64,000 nt of DNA from Mytilus galloprovincialis (GCF_965363235.1 NC_134843.1:4030001-4094000), one strand, 5' to 3'. Numbered from the stretch's first letter, positions 45,546 through 58,127 are shown. Numbers and translations: made by a program. Notes: generated by a model from the sequence alone, not told the origin.

Positions 45546-46990
45546 TTGGCATATAGAACTGAATTAAATTCCATATAGCACTAATAATATGTTCATGTCC
45601 TGAATATGTATTTGAATAGCCACTTGATGTTAATCTGCCATCAATCATCATGATCATTATTATCCTTCATTATCGTTTGCATCAAGGGTCAAATAGTTAT
45701 TAATGTGACTATCATTCATCTACCTTTATAGATTTGTCTGTTAACAATATCATGGGTTATGCCCTTTTTCCACTATTACATTTGTCTATACTATTTACAA
45801 TATATCAAAAAAGAGGACAAGAATGTGGCTGCAATCGTTTCAACATATCAGGGTCATCTACGACTCAAATATTTTATATTAAATAATGGTCAACCAACTA
45901 ATGATGGCATCAATTAAGCTTTCAAAAAATGGCTTCATCTTTACCCCTAAGAACCTTTGGATTATAAGCTTCCTTGTTAACAGCAACTCTCTGTAAAGGA
46001 AATCATCATAGGCAATGCATACTTAAAGTTGTCGGTAAGGTATCAACTGGGATATTTATACTTCTTATGCAGTTGTTGCTAAGAGGTACATGTCAGTCTG
46101 GCAGGTTTTATTTGACCTTTGCCTCATTTTCATTGTTCGTTGCTCAGTGTTAAGTTTTTACGTTTTGGTTTGTTTTCTTATACTATAATCAATATAGGTC
46201 ACATATATTTGGTGTATAGAATTATAGTAAGGTTATATGTCTGTCTGGCAGGTATCATCTTACCTTGACTTCATTTTCATGGTTCATTGGTCAATGTTTA
46301 ATTTCCTGGTAACGTTTGTTTCTAAAAAATAAACTATAAACAATAGGTCAACTATATTTATGAGGCATACTTGACTGTGTCTGTTGCATCCTTTGTTTCA
46401 AGTGAAATAGGCTATATGCGTTCAAATTCACCAAACTTGTGAGAGGGCATCATCTATATCAGCATCCAGCATGCCATGGATAGGTGAACATATCCAGGTA
46501 AAAATACTTTAAAAATGTCTTCTTTCACATCGTTGACCAAACTGATTACTGATGATAATGAAAGAGTTTATGATGAGAACCTTTGTGAGTCAATTATTAT
46601 CTCTACCTTATTTCCACCTGACTACAGGTCAACAAAACTAGGTAAGTATAATTTACACCCGACTACAAAACTAGGTAAGTATAACTTCTATAAGGATTAT
46701 GTGTCTGTCTGACATATGCCATATAAACTTGAGTTAATTAGACTTTGACTTTTATCCCCAATATCATTGATGGACAAAAGGAACGGCATCAAATCGACAT
46801 CCTAAAGCTTCCCTTGTTGTACCCAGATAATTCCAAGGATTTGTATAGTCTTACATGGTGCAGTTGTTAAAATTAAGTAACAAATAAACAATGTTGAAAA
46901 AAAAGTTCAAAAAATTTAACAATCAACGAAACATAGACCTAGTTTTTTCACTTTATTTCAAAATTCAAATAGTGGTAGGTCGAGTTTTAT
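45546..46990. other. intergenic, no gene supported
   Basis: It contains two similar blocks of about 130 bp near 46085-46200 and 46235-46350 ('tgtctggcaggt' ... 'cattttcat'), probably a decayed repeat, and short repeats 'aaactaggtaagtata' at 46628 and 46666. The open frame at 46515-46712 has no recognisable protein. Confidence 0.45.
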
Positions 46991-47102
46991 TTTAAGGCCG
47001 AGTTAACCAATTTGCCCACCGGAACGGGAACCGTAACTGGTTTCTTTTTATAGGAAGGGGGATTTCCAATTTTCGTGTTTGCTGTTGGTTCCAAAATATA
47101 AC
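46991..47102 (+). promoter_or_regulatory. presumed 5' UTR / start region of the KH gene
   Basis: Less AT-rich than its surroundings ('gcccaccggaacgggaaccg'), directly upstream of ATG 47103. Position is the only evidence. A splice acceptor 'ttttatag' at about 47046-47053 leaves room for an upstream non-coding exon. Confidence 0.35.
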
Positions 47103-47319
47103 ATGTCAGAGTTAGATTATCTCAATGAACCACAGTGCATGAAACACGGTGCCAGATGGCGAGCAAGATTCCAGCAATTAATGAACATTTTAAGAGCTAA
47201 ATTCACAAAGCAATATTTCCATAAAGTAGGCGAGGCCATTTGTACATGCGGACCAGACGATGATATTTTTAGGTTTTTACCAGAAAAAATCCAGCAGAAA
47301 CGTATCAGAAAATCAAAAG
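47103..47319 (+). CDS. KH gene coding exon 1
   Basis: MSELDYLNEPQCMKHGARWR ... CTCGPDDDIFRFLPEKIQQ. ATG 47103 is chosen over an in-frame upstream ATG at 47079 because its context ('aacatgt') is better and the extra residues (MLLVPKYN) look like UTR; this is a judgement. Donor 'gttaag'. Confidence 0.75.
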
Positions 47320-50300
47320 GTTAAGTTTGTTGTTAATATATTCTATAATATAAGTACAGGTGTTATTCTTTCTGCTTCACAGGAAAAAAACACTTCCTCC
47401 TTGCATGCAACTTTCTTTTCACATTATTTTTGTGTGGTCTTCTTGGAATAGACAAGTTCCCAAATGAATGAACTTTCCTGGTCATGCTGGTTGACCTGGG
47501 GTAAAAAAATTGGGGAAAACAGGTTAAAGGACATTATGACATTTGCTTAATGACATCAAATTTCTTTATGAAAGGCATAGTTCATGTTTGCAGTTGAAAT
47601 GACATGTATTCTTCTTCCTGTATAAGCAGCCAAGCCACCATAGGTGGATTTAGGGGGGGGGGCAGGGCCCCCCCTTTTTGGGAAAAAAATTGGTTGCTTA
47701 TATAGGGAATCACTGAAGCGTGACTGGAGCGGGCCCCCTCTTAGGTCAGTCAGTGGGCCCCAACTTATGAAAATTTCTGGATCCGCCACTGGCCACCAAC
47801 TGCATGCTTGACTATATATTCTACCACATTTTTGGAGTGAGCACATAAGACACTTTGAAAATTTTCTTGTAAGGGGTTATACCAGAAAATGACTTTTACA
47901 AGGGATAATAGAGGGCTCTGAAGTGAAGTGAAGTCCTACATACAATTTGTACCAACAAACTTTTTAAAAATTTCAAATTTATAGTGGTCAAGGAATATTC
48001 TGGCATCATTTCCGACTATACAAATCCACCTCAAGATCAAGAAAAGTGTAAAAATTTCTAAAAAAACAAATGCATTTAACTCTGTAGATTGTGATAGGTC
48101 CTGCAACAACTAGGACACATAATTTATTGAAAAAAATGAGAAGACTTCAACAGTCTGTCTTTGAAATGATGTGTGTCTTGTTTTTCTCAAGCATCTGACA
48201 GCATTTCTGGTAGTGCAGTTGAATATGAGTAGTCCATAAAGTTCAAGACACAAACAAAACAACAACTCAGTAGCTTTAAGTGAAATAAAAAAATAAAGAA
48301 AAAATAGGGTCTAATATTAATGAAGTAACATTTTTTCCGCTAGCAGGGCATCATATATACAAAATTCACATCTATATTAGATATAGCACTGATTTATGTC
48401 AATCTCATTAAATTACTACAGCAATCCTTAGATTTCTTTAAACAGCCTTCACATATTTAATATTTCATTGTTTCATGTTGAAAAATATGTTTTGGAGTGG
48501 CTACCTCCATGACCACAACTGAGTAAAAAGATCGCCCAGGTCAATTTCTGGTTGCCAATGGTGAGTTGGTGACTGGGCGACCGTTAATTTTTTTCCCTGT
48601 GAACTTGTTTATATTCTTTTATACTACGATTACAATGTTTACAAAGAAGAAATTGCTGCTCAAAGCTAAGGTTGACTCTTTTCGTATTCAGTATAAAAAG
48701 CTGTCTGTTACAATTTGTACATGTATCTCATTGTTCCTTTACCAACCTTCACCCATCAGATCAATCTCAGACTACCATACTTTTTACTTACAGTTAAACT
48801 TAAACTCAATTCCTTTAGGGGTCTCATTGGGGGTTCTGACCATGGATCTCGCTTACTGTTTTGTCAGATTCCCGTATCATGATTACACTCTGTATGTAAG
48901 AAAATTCTAATTTTTTTGTAATGTCCTGTGTCCCACTAGACTCTTTCTCGGCACAATAATATGACTCTTACGTGTCACGCTAACAAAAAAATCGGCAATC
49001 CCCTGTCAGGCTTGGACCCCAATGAGACCCACCCTTTGTAGGACTGATGAATTTGTTCTGATTTAGACAAAGGTTTTGTAAAAAAGTTTGGTTAACTTAC
49101 AGAGGTTGTCAATCTTACATATTTTCATTTTAGAAAGATTTCACTGCAGTTTATTTTATTATTTATCAATTTTAGATACAAGGTGGGCAGAACTAATAAC
49201 TGATGAAGTGGCAGATGAATGTTATAAATATTTTGACAATTATATTGAAACAAACTTTGACAAAACAAAAGACGAATATGGACATCTTAAAGATATATTA
49301 CATGTTTTGAAGGAACGTGGACAATTATCTAGTAGACTTAATAGTGCTAATAGGTTTCTTTATGTTTTCTACAAGTTTGATAAAGATAAAGATACTTCAT
49401 TATTAAATCCGCCCCCAGAACCTCCTAAAAAGGAGGAGGTCAAAGATGGCGTTAAGGAAGAACCAATGACACCTGCTGTACCATTGGAGAAATTAGATAT
49501 GCACTTAAAATCTTTAAGGCCAGAAGATGTAGGGAATTTCATTGGGAAGAAGGGAATCCATATAAGGAGACTTTTGAAAGAAAAACAAGGGAGTAAAATA
49601 ACGATGGGAAAAGAAGAGGGTCATGTAAAGATTGAGATAGAAGCTACAAAAGAAGACTTACAGGAAATAAAAGATAGACTTTTACAGAGAGAAGCCCTAG
49701 TCAATCAGGCGAGACGTCAACACGAAGAATCAGTAAGTTAATTAGTTAATCAATTAAACTTTAACGAAATATTCAACTCTTGATAATTATCTTAAATGAT
49801 GGTGACTATTCTCAGTTGTTTCAAGTCATGTAGCAAATATGTAATCTTAAATGTTAGTGCAATACATGTACTTGTATACATCATAACATGTATTATATTA
49901 ACACTGTAAGTTTTGCTTTCATCTAATTTAATGAGATGCTTTGATTTTGTTTTTTGTAAAATGTTTTATTATTACATTTGTATATAGTTTTTAATATATT
50001 TGCCTTTATAACGTTCATAATATAAATTAAAGCATTCACATCCATGTACAAAAGGTGTTTTTATGCCCCATTTATGGGCATCATGTTTTCTGGTCTGTGC
50101 ATCTGTTCCTCCGTCTGTTCGTCCGTTTGTCTGTCCTGTTTCAGGTTAAAATTTTGGTTAAAGTTTTTGGTCGAGGTAGTTTTTGATGAAGTTGAAGTCT
50201 GATCAACTTGAAACTTAGTAAACATGTTCCCTATGATATGATCTTTCTAATTTTAATGCCAAATTAGAGATTTTATCCCATTTTCACGGCCCACTGAACA

Positions 50301-52084
50301 TAAATAATGATAGTGCAGATGGGGCATCTGTGTACTTATGACACATTCTTGTTATTATACACTTTAGCAAGCTTAAGCAACTATAGACAATAATCACAAG
50401 ACTAGAGCATATAGTGCAGTAACCCAAATATTTGATAACATAATCAGCTTTCTATTAAAAGATAATGAAAGGATTTTTTTAAAGTGAATGTTGAATTAAT
50501 TACTAAATGGTTCATATTTTATTTGTTTTTATAATGCCTTGTTTCATGTTTTGTAGGTTAGGCAGTATAATGAGATGATGGGCGAACCATGTAAGTACAC
50601 TTGTATTATTCAATAAAATGATCAATTTATTGTAACAATTTAATTTGTCATGTGACATTAAAACAATATGAAAATCCAGAAGAAAAAAAAAACACTTCTG
50701 TCAGATACAGCAATTTTTTAATTTAAAAGTGTATTTTTTCATTTTCAGAATTTTTTTTTAAACTGGTTGTAGTTAAATATATAATTGATAATTATTCCTT
50801 GATAATTAAACAGATATTTTAAAAATAGTTCAGGGTATATCCAATGATTCATTGTTTATTTACTGTTTGAATATGGTGATATTAATTGATTTACATGTGT
50901 AGCTATAAAGTTAATTTGTAATGAAAAACATTTTTATAACGAAAATTATCTTACCATGTTACATATCAGACACTGATTACTCTTTTTAAAACATTTGATA
51001 TTTTCCAGCATCAATGGATTACCAGTCAGCAGAGGAAAGCATGGATCGTAAGTTAACCTATTATAATTCTTTAACAATTGTTGTACTGTTTTGTTGCTGA
51101 TATTTTAGTAGGTTAAAATGTCATCCACCTTTAAGAAACCTCCTTCAACCTATGATTGCCCTGACCAAGATGTATGTGGTTTATAGGCCACATCATAGCC
51201 TACTGTGTGTCTAAGCTGTCACTAAAGAAATAACAAGAGTCTTGTCAGAAATTGACAGAAAAGGGTAGACCCCATTTTTAATTCAAAAGTTGATATATTA
51301 AAAATAAAAAACCCTGACTGTCAAGAAAAGTATAAAGGCAGCTGTTCAAAAGTCATAAATCAATTGAGAGAAAACAAATCCAGGTTACAAGCTAAAACAC
51401 TTTAATTATTAGAGGAAAACAATGAAACAACAGAAACACTGAAGTGCAACAAAAAATAAGCGACAATGCAACACACACAGAAATGAACTTTAAGATATCA
51501 CTGCCATTTCCTGACTTGGTACAGGACATTTTAAGAAAAATGGTGGGTTGAACCTGGTTTTGTGGCTAGCCAAACCTCATGTTTTTATGGCAATGTTAAA
51601 TATAACACTGTAATGACAACATTACATGACAAGAGTCACAAGACTACAGTAAAAAAAATGCACAACATTAAGGACAGAGAAATACACAAATAAACAATAC
51701 AATAGTCAGATGGTAAAAAGATCTGTCCACTCATCTGATTTACATATAAGATTTATTGTAATAAGTAGTTTTAAATTTCGATACTGTAAATTCAGAAATT
51801 ATTGCGTGCATTTATTATTGCGATTTTGTCAGATTAGACTTAAATGTGATTTTAATTTTTACAATTTTGAGAAAAATCCTGTTTAGTTCATATAAAATAT
51901 TTCAAAATGCGAGTTTAAATTATTGCGTTTACAATTCTGTCACATTTTTCGCACTAATAAAAAATCACGCAATAATTTCTGAATGTACAGTACTCAAAGT
52001 CATATCTATTAATTATATTTCAAACTTATATCACATAATCACTGGGTATTTTAGTAATTTTTTTCTTTATCTTTTTCAGAGTAA
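47103..52084 (+). CDS. unrecognised KH-domain protein, 283 aa, five coding exons
   Basis: Exons 47103-47319, 49176-49732, 50557-50590, 51009-51047 and 52080-52084 join in frame (852 nt). Residues 1-72 are basic and helical with C12-x2-H15 and C47-x-C49, possibly a metal site. Residues 73-145 are probably helical (EVADECYKYFDNYIETNFDK). Residues about 146-180 are a Pro/Glu/Lys-rich linker. Residues about 180-240 form a single KH domain with the RNA-binding loop I-G-K-K-G (195-199) followed by IHIRRLLKEKQGSKITMG. The tail is charged and ends MDQ. KH domains bind single-stranded RNA or DNA. I cannot assign the gene to a named family, nor say whether it is mollusc-specific. All splice sites are GT/AG and the phases close, so the model is solid even though the function is unknown. 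Confidence 0.85.
47639..47791 (+). mobile_element. family Q MITE with 5-bp target duplication
   Basis: It begins 'cataggtggattta' and ends 'ggatccgccactg', with GCCAC on both sides (47634-47638 and 47792-47796). It lies in intron 1 of the KH gene. Confidence 0.82.
48740..49050. repeat. decayed inverted repeat
   Basis: 'ggggtctcattgggg' at about 48819 and 'ccccaatgagaccc' at about 49017 face each other. The surrounding sequence resembles dispersed mussel repeats. The open frame 48566-48910 runs through it and is not supported as a gene. Confidence 0.45.
49176..49732 (+). CDS. KH gene coding exon 2 (KH domain)
   Basis: Acceptor 'caattttag', donor 'gtaagt'. 557 nt, phase 1 in and 0 out. It carries VGNFIGKKGIHIRRLLKEKQ and then VKIEIEATKEDLQEIKDRLL. 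Confidence 0.92.
50054..50360 (+). repeat. dispersed repeat, second copy of the 40141-40620 family
   Basis: Same head ('tatgccccatttatgg') and body ('aaagtttttggtcgaggtag'), with only a short irregular TCCG/TCTG tract. It lies in KH gene intron 2. Confidence 0.85.
50557..50590 (+). CDS. KH gene coding exon 3
   Basis: A 34-nt micro-exon VRQYNEMMGEP-, acceptor 'ttttgtag', donor 'gtaagt'. Confidence 0.82.
51009..51047 (+). CDS. KH gene coding exon 4
   Basis: A 39-nt micro-exon S-SMDYQSAEESMD-, acceptor 'ttttccag', donor 'gtaagt'. Confidence 0.82.
51320..51700 (+). repeat. mussel interspersed repeat (family C), copy 2
   Basis: It shares 'agtcataaatcaattgaga', 'actgccatttcctgacttgg' and 'tggtgggttgaa' with 22370-22740. 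In KH gene intron 4. Confidence 0.7.
51782..51992. mobile_element. 211-bp MITE with tactgtaaattcagaaatta ends
   Basis: The left end 'tactgtaaattcagaaatta' (then 'ttgcgtg') pairs with the right end 'aataatttctgaatgtacagta', so each arm is about 27 bp. The ends are TA, compatible with a TA target. In KH gene intron 4, 87 bp before the last exon. Confidence 0.85.
52080..52084 (+). CDS. KH gene coding exon 5 (stop)
   Basis: Acceptor 'ctttttcag' then AG-TAA: the final residue Q and the stop, with the rest of the exon being 3' UTR. Confidence 0.75.
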
Positions 52085-52290
52085 ATGAGAGATTTTGAAA
52101 AAAAAGCACAGCCAAGGTTTATTCTAAACAAATACTGCGAGAAAACTGAACCTGTTGTCATGTTAGAATATATGGAATGTGATAACATGATGAAAATGTA
52201 CTGATTATTTAATTACAGAATTTCGAATGTATATACTAAGGTGGATATTTTAATTGTAGTATAAAAACAATAAAACCACTTAGTTTTTAA
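52085..52290 (+). other. KH gene 3' UTR
   Basis: AATAAA at 52269-52274 is a plausible polyadenylation signal about 185 bp after the stop. Confidence 0.5.
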
Positions 52291-52399
52291 TCTTTCTTTT
52301 AACCAAATTGTGTGAAGAAATTTTGTAATTTGTAAAGATGAAAAGTGAGTGCATGTCTGTTTGTTTATTTGTGTGTTTGTTTACTTGTTGACCACACTC

Positions 52400-52700
52400 A
52401 ATGAGTGCCTTGGTGATCTCTTGGTGGTGTGCTCACCTCAAGGGCAGCAGCAGGAGGTTTTTGGTTTGCTATCTATCTGAGCCAAACCATGGACTCGAAA
52501 AAAAAAAATTTGCTGTTTTTATGCCAAGTAAGCTGCATTTAAGAGTAAGAGCAATGACTGTCCCACTCAAGAGTCAAAATAATGTGTCTTGAGTTGGTTT
52601 TCATGTCTTCCTGCAAATTGTTACCTGGTTTTGCAGATTGTTGAGGCCCAAAAGGTGACCTTCAGTTGGTTTTAAACTTCTACATCTTTAAGGTCTCTGC
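52400..52700 (+). repeat. tRNA-like SINE copy
   Basis: The head 'gtgccttggtgatctcttgg' is followed by 'ggtttttggtttgc' in the B-box position, then 'tttaagagtaagagcaatga', 'caaaataatgtgtcttgagt' and 'catgtcttcctgcaaattgt'. I recognise this as an abundant bivalve SINE; its body is the parent of the 44.6-45.5 kb array. Confidence 0.75.
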
Positions 52701-52924
52701 TGGATAGTTGTCTCATTTGCAATCAAAACCAATTTAAAAATAGGAAGTTCAAAATCTGGCTCTGGTGTCATTCTAGTATGAAGCACAGTTTATATTCATA
52801 TCACATTATCTACTCTCGTCCATAATATGAATTTAATATGCCACTGGTCATTAAGCAGCCAGCAAATCATCCACACTCGAGGGAGAAATTGTATGGTATA
52901 AAACAGGGTGTTTGACAAGAAGAA

Positions 52925-55900
52925 ATTGTAACCATATTGTTAAATTACTGAGAGATGACATACCAAGAATTTTATAAGATGACATATCCCAAAAGATAAT
53001 GAGTGACAACATATCAAGACATTAAAGATAGAAAACATGTCTAGAAATTTATCCAAAAAATTGATGAGAGATGTCATATCCACAAATTAACAAGAGATGA
53101 CATATCCAGAAATTAATGAGAGAAGAAATATCTAGAAATTAATAAGATGACATATCCAGAAATTAATGAGACATATCATATCCAAAAAATTAATGAGAGA
53201 TGACACGTCCAGAAATTAGATGAAAACATGTCCAGAAATTGATCAGATTACATATTGTAAAAATAAATGAGTGATGACATATCCAGAGGTTAATACGAGA
53301 TGACATATACAGAAAACTGTGAGATGACATATAAAAATTCATGAGAAACATGTTAAGAAATCAATGAGAGATGACATCCAGAAAATTTGTGAGATGACAT
53401 ATCCAGAAGTTATTGAGAAATAAATTAATTTTGGATGTAATGCGTCTTCTGATTGGCTGACGTTATTTTGTTATTAGCCCATAGACATAATTTAGTCATG
53501 TGACCGTGACATCATCAACGTTTTTTCATGGTTTTCTACGGTTTAAAATGGAATTTAGAATAAAATTATAAGAAATGACTGTAATATTTTTTCTGTCTAT
53601 TCCAAATAACATAAAAAATGTGGTGCACACTGATAAATAACCCGTTACACGCGTTATTCAGTGTGCACCACATTTTTTATGTTATTTCTTCATAGACAAA
53701 AAATATTACAGTCATTCCTTAAATGACATATCTAGAAATTAATGAAAGATAACATCCAGAAAATTATTGAGAGATGACATATCCAGAAGTTATTGAGAAA
53801 TGACATATCCAGAAATTAATGAGGGATGACATATCATGAAATTATTGAGAGATGACATATCCAGAAAATTATTGAGAAATGACATATCCAGAAAATTAAT
53901 GAGAGATGACATGTCCAGAAGTTATTGAGAAATGACATATCTAGAAATTAATGGGGGATGACATATCCAGAAATTAATGAGGGATGACATATCCAGAAAT
54001 TAATGAGGGATGCCATATCCTGAAGATTATTGAGAGATGACATCCAGAAATTAATGAGGGATGACGTATCCAGAAATTAATGAGGGATGACATATCCAGA
54101 AATTAATGAGGGATAACATATCCAGACAACTATTGAGAGATGACATATCCAGAAAATTATTGAGAGATGACATATGCAAAACAAATAAATGAGTGATGAC
54201 ATATCCAGAGGTTAATAAGAGATGACATAAACAGGAGTAAAGGAAAGATGACATTTCCAGAAATTGTTGAGAGATGACATATCCGGTAATTATTGAGAGA
54301 TGGCATGTCCAGTTGTAAATAAGATATGGCATGTCCAGTTGTAAATAAGATATGACATATCCAGATATTATTGAGAAATGAAATATCCAGAAGTAAATGA
54401 GAGATGACACGTCACAAGAAGTAAATGAGGGATGGCATATCCAGAAATTAATGAGGGATGACATATCCAGAAATTACTGAGGGATAACATATTCAAAAAT
54501 TAATGAGGGATGCCATATCCAGAAGATTATTGAGAGATGACACATCCAGAAGTAAATGAAAGAAATCATGTCCAGAAGTAAATGAGAGCCGACATTTCCA
54601 GAAATTAATAAGGGATTACATATCCAGAAATTATTGAGGGATGACATATCCGGAATATTATTTAGAGATGACATTTCTAGAAATTATTGAGAGATGACAT
54701 GTCCAGATGTAAATAAGAGATGACATATCCAGAAATTAATGAGAAATGACATATACAGAAGTTAATGAAAGATCATGTCTAGAAGTAAATGTGGGAAGGC
54801 ATATCCAGAAATTATTTAGAGATGACATATCGAAATATTATTGAGGGATGCCATATCCAGAAAATAATTGAGAAGTGACATATCCAGAAGTAAATGAGGG
54901 ATGACTTATCCAGAAATTAATGAAAGATGACATATCCGGAAATTATTGAGAGATGACATGTTCAGATGTAAATAAGAGATGACATATACAGAAATTATTG
55001 AGGGATGACATATCCAGAAGTAAATGAGGGATGACATATCCAGATATTAATTGGAGATGACATATCCAGAAATTAATAAGAGATGACATATTCAAAAAAT
55101 TAATGAGAGATGACATATTCAAAAAAATAATGATAGATGATACATTCAGAAATTAATAAGGGATGACATATCCAGAAATTAATGAGGGATAACATGTCCA
55201 GAAATTAATAGATGGCATACACAGAAATTAATGAGCGATAAAAAAAATCCACAATTTAATGAAAGATAACATATCCACAATTTAATAAGAGATAAAACAT
55301 CAAAAAAAATTAATGAGATATGACATATCCACAAATTGATAAGATGACATATAAAAAAATGAGAGATGGCACATCCAAAAAACTATAGAGATATGAAATG
55401 TCCAGAAATTAAGGAGATATGAAATGTCAAGAAATTAATGAGAGATGACATGTCTAGAAATTAATGAGGGATGACATATCCAGAAATTAATAAGAGATGA
55501 CATATACAGAAATTAATGAGAAATAAAATATCTAGAAATTAATGAGATATGACATATCCAGAAATTAATGAGACATGACATATCCAGAAATTAATGAGAT
55601 AATATATCCAGAAATTAATGAGATATGACATATCCAAAAAAATAATGAGATAATATATACTGTCCATACATTAAAGAGACGTGACATATCCTCAAAAAAT
55701 AATGAGATAATATATACTATCCAGAAATTAATGAGATATGACATATTCAGGAATTAATGAAAGATGACATATCCAGAAATTAATGAGACATGACATATCC
55801 AAAAAAATAATGAGATAATATATACTATCCAGAAATTAATGAGATAATATATACTATCAAGAAATAAATGAGACATGACATATCCATAAATTAATGAGAC

Positions 55901-55945
55901 ATGACATATCCAGAAAACTATTGAGATATTATATCCAAAAATAAA
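52925..55945. repeat. 3 kb array of about 26-bp repeats
   Basis: The consensus 'agaaattaatgagagatgac' followed by 'atatcc' is repeated roughly 100 times, with frequent variants (attattgag, agtaaatgag, aataatgagataatatatac). It is intergenic, downstream of the KH gene. Minus-strand open frames inside it (e.g. 54051-54464) are low-complexity by-products. Confidence 0.93.
53422..53720. mobile_element. 299-bp element inserted in the 26-bp array
   Basis: It interrupts a repeat unit ('gagaaat' / 'aaatgacatat'), with AAAT on both sides (53418-53421, 53721-53724). Its right half is a near-perfect hairpin with arms at about 53574-53637 and 53653-53716 ('aatgactgtaatatttttt' against 'aaaaatattacagtcatt'). 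Confidence 0.82.
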
Positions 55946-56033
55946 GAGCTCTTTCTATAGTCCATTTACGTCAGAACTGCCAGACGACTCCTTACCAGAC
56001 TTGTTGCCCTTTAATGGCGATTTTTGTTTACGG

Positions 56034-57324
56034 TAGCAATACACAGTTAGAAGTTTAGTTTCGCATTATGGCCCCTGTGAATTTTTTAAATATGAAAGTT
56101 TTTGTACAATAAAATTGATTTTTAGATAATTGAAGAATAATATAGCGTTCTTAGTGGGTTTATATGAACATTAAGATTGTTTTGAACATATTTTATAGGC
56201 CATTTATATGATTGACCGTCCGTATTTTCCTATCCGTACAGTTCATAGGTCCATACATTATTTAAGAAATAATTCATGGGGGCTTGAATATATCGTGATT
56301 TTACCACGGGTTGGCCCTTTATGACAAATATTTTACCCCTGAGCGATAGCGAGGGGTAAAATATCGGCATAAAGGGACAACCCGTGGTAAAATCTAGATA
56401 TATTCAAGCCCCCATGAATTATTTCGATTCTGATAGGACACATACGGTAATTCTTTTGGATCGAAGCGCTCTAGGTGTAGGCAAATATTTGCCGTTCCCA
56501 TAAATAAACGCACTAATAAACTAGCGTAAAAGAACGGAGCAAACTGCATTAGTGACATGTTTAAACTATTTAAAATAATGTATTGAGACAGTTTTGGATG
56601 AATTTGAATGATAATTTATTTATATGTCTTATATGATGTACAATAAAGGGCTTTTGCCACATTTTAGCATCATTTGTGTATGTTTCCTTGTGATGATTTT
56701 CGGATTCACAAGCGTGTATTTTCCCGTAAAATGCTTACATTCTAACGTCATTGTTCTATGACGTCGGGTATCTCATTCATAAAAAAGCATATGACGTGGG
56801 AGTACCATCGGAACAGCACTGGCAATATATTCATATTTTACCACGGGTGTGTACTCAAAGCGTTTGAAGGACGTCATGTTAGAATGTAGTGTTTATATCA
56901 ACAAAGATTTTGCGCTCGATCTTTTCAATTCAATTTGATGGAAAAACGAGCAGATAAGCATATGATTTTTTTGGAACCACTTGATAGATATAAACCTATG
57001 GATTCAGGAAAGGTATTACTATAATTGATTGAAATTTTTCTTTAGACCAAATTTTGGAGACTTTTGTGACATGTTCACCCCCCTTTTTTGCTATATTTTG
57101 TATCTAAGAAATGCAGATTGTTGCCATGGTTACACCCAAGAGGGATTACATTTCACCCTTATGACCATTAGAAATCAAATCTATGGAAGATTCTCTTTCT
57201 ATAAGTATATATATTCCATAACACACATATAAAGCCTTCTTTGTTAGACAGGAGGGGAAAGAGGGTGTTTAAAAATTATGAGTGTCAATTTTAAGTTTTT
57301 TTCCTAACTGTGTATTGCTATCTG
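56034..57324. mobile_element. 1.29 kb element with 17-bp TIRs
   Basis: 'tagcaatacacagttag' at the left end is the exact complement of 'ctaactgtgtattgcta' at the right end. It contains the 160 bp hairpin at 56266 and a further inverted pair near 56735 and 56880 ('cattctaacgtcat' / 'atgttagaatg'). No transposase frame. Confidence 0.75.
56266..56425. repeat. 160-bp hairpin nested in the 1.29 kb element
   Basis: The arms 'gaaataattcatgggggctt' ... and ... 'aagcccccatgaattatttc' are about 75 bp each with few mismatches; the loop is 'gagcgatagc'. Confidence 0.88.
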
Positions 57325-58127
57325 ATACATGTTACATGATCAACGACTTACTACTCAAGTTAGATGACAGAAACCAATCCAAGCCGTACAGTAGACGTAG
57401 TAGTATGCGTACCCGCGTTAACATGCACTCCAAAACCACTTGAATCATGGGGAGTGTTATGCCGATTAACGTCCGAGGGCTGTATCCTAGGTGTTGGGTG
57501 ATTGACCTTCATTTCACTGCCTCCCGGATTTGGTCCTGATAACGCTTCCTTTCATCTATAATACTACGTCCGAGACTCATCTACCAGTACTCCTTCATCG
57601 AGGTTATCGGGCTTACAAGCTGACCAAACTGGCCCTGAAAGCAGCCGTTGTGAAGAAGATAACATCAAATTAGTAAACAAACCAAATTCCAAACAGCTCA
57701 CAAAACCCAGATGGCGACCTCAAAAATGGCGACCACCACTCATTCCTGACCGAAGGCACAACATTATTTAAATGCTTGAACCAATCGCCTTCGGGCAACG
57801 AACCGACCGTGCGAGGGCTTTATAGCCAGTCAAGGTCGTTAAACACTTCCATATATATATTCAGGGACTCCGTTTGAATATGCCAACGAGAGCACATGAA
57901 CTGCGTTCGGATTTTCCATCGCAATCATATATATTGTTTTTGGTTTGAATTAACTAATTTGTTACACTGATATTTACTATTTGAACTTTACTAAATGAAT
58001 TTGGACTTTACCGATTTAATTATCATCGGTTTATTGTATTGAACTGCCGACATTGTGTGTGAATAAAGAGCTAGTACCCCGCATTGTGAATCGTTCCCAA
58101 AGACGGAATCCCACTCGAAGCCGTTCT
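57325..58127. other. GC-richer stretch of unknown nature
   Basis: It is noticeably less AT-rich than its surroundings, with few long frames. It has 'tgtgaataaagagctagtac' near 58060 and short repeats 'atggcgacc'. It could be part of a retrotransposon LTR or UTR; no coding motif supports this. Confidence 0.35.

Noticed and set aside
46471-46712. Possible upstream exons of the KH gene (MPWIGEHIQ with a gtaaaa donor; frame at 46515)
   Set aside because: No in-frame link to the exon starting at 47103 and no recognisable protein; the region contains short repeats.
48566-48910. Open frame of 114 residues in KH intron 1
   Set aside because: It runs through a decayed dispersed repeat with inverted ends and resembles no protein.
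54051-54674. Minus-strand frames of 137 and 66 residues
   Set aside because: They translate the 26-bp array; composition is repetitive and there is no splice or family support.
57340-58090. Possible LTR of a retrotransposon
   Set aside because: It is GC-richer and has an AATAAA, but no matching second LTR, primer-binding site or gag/pol frame is visible.
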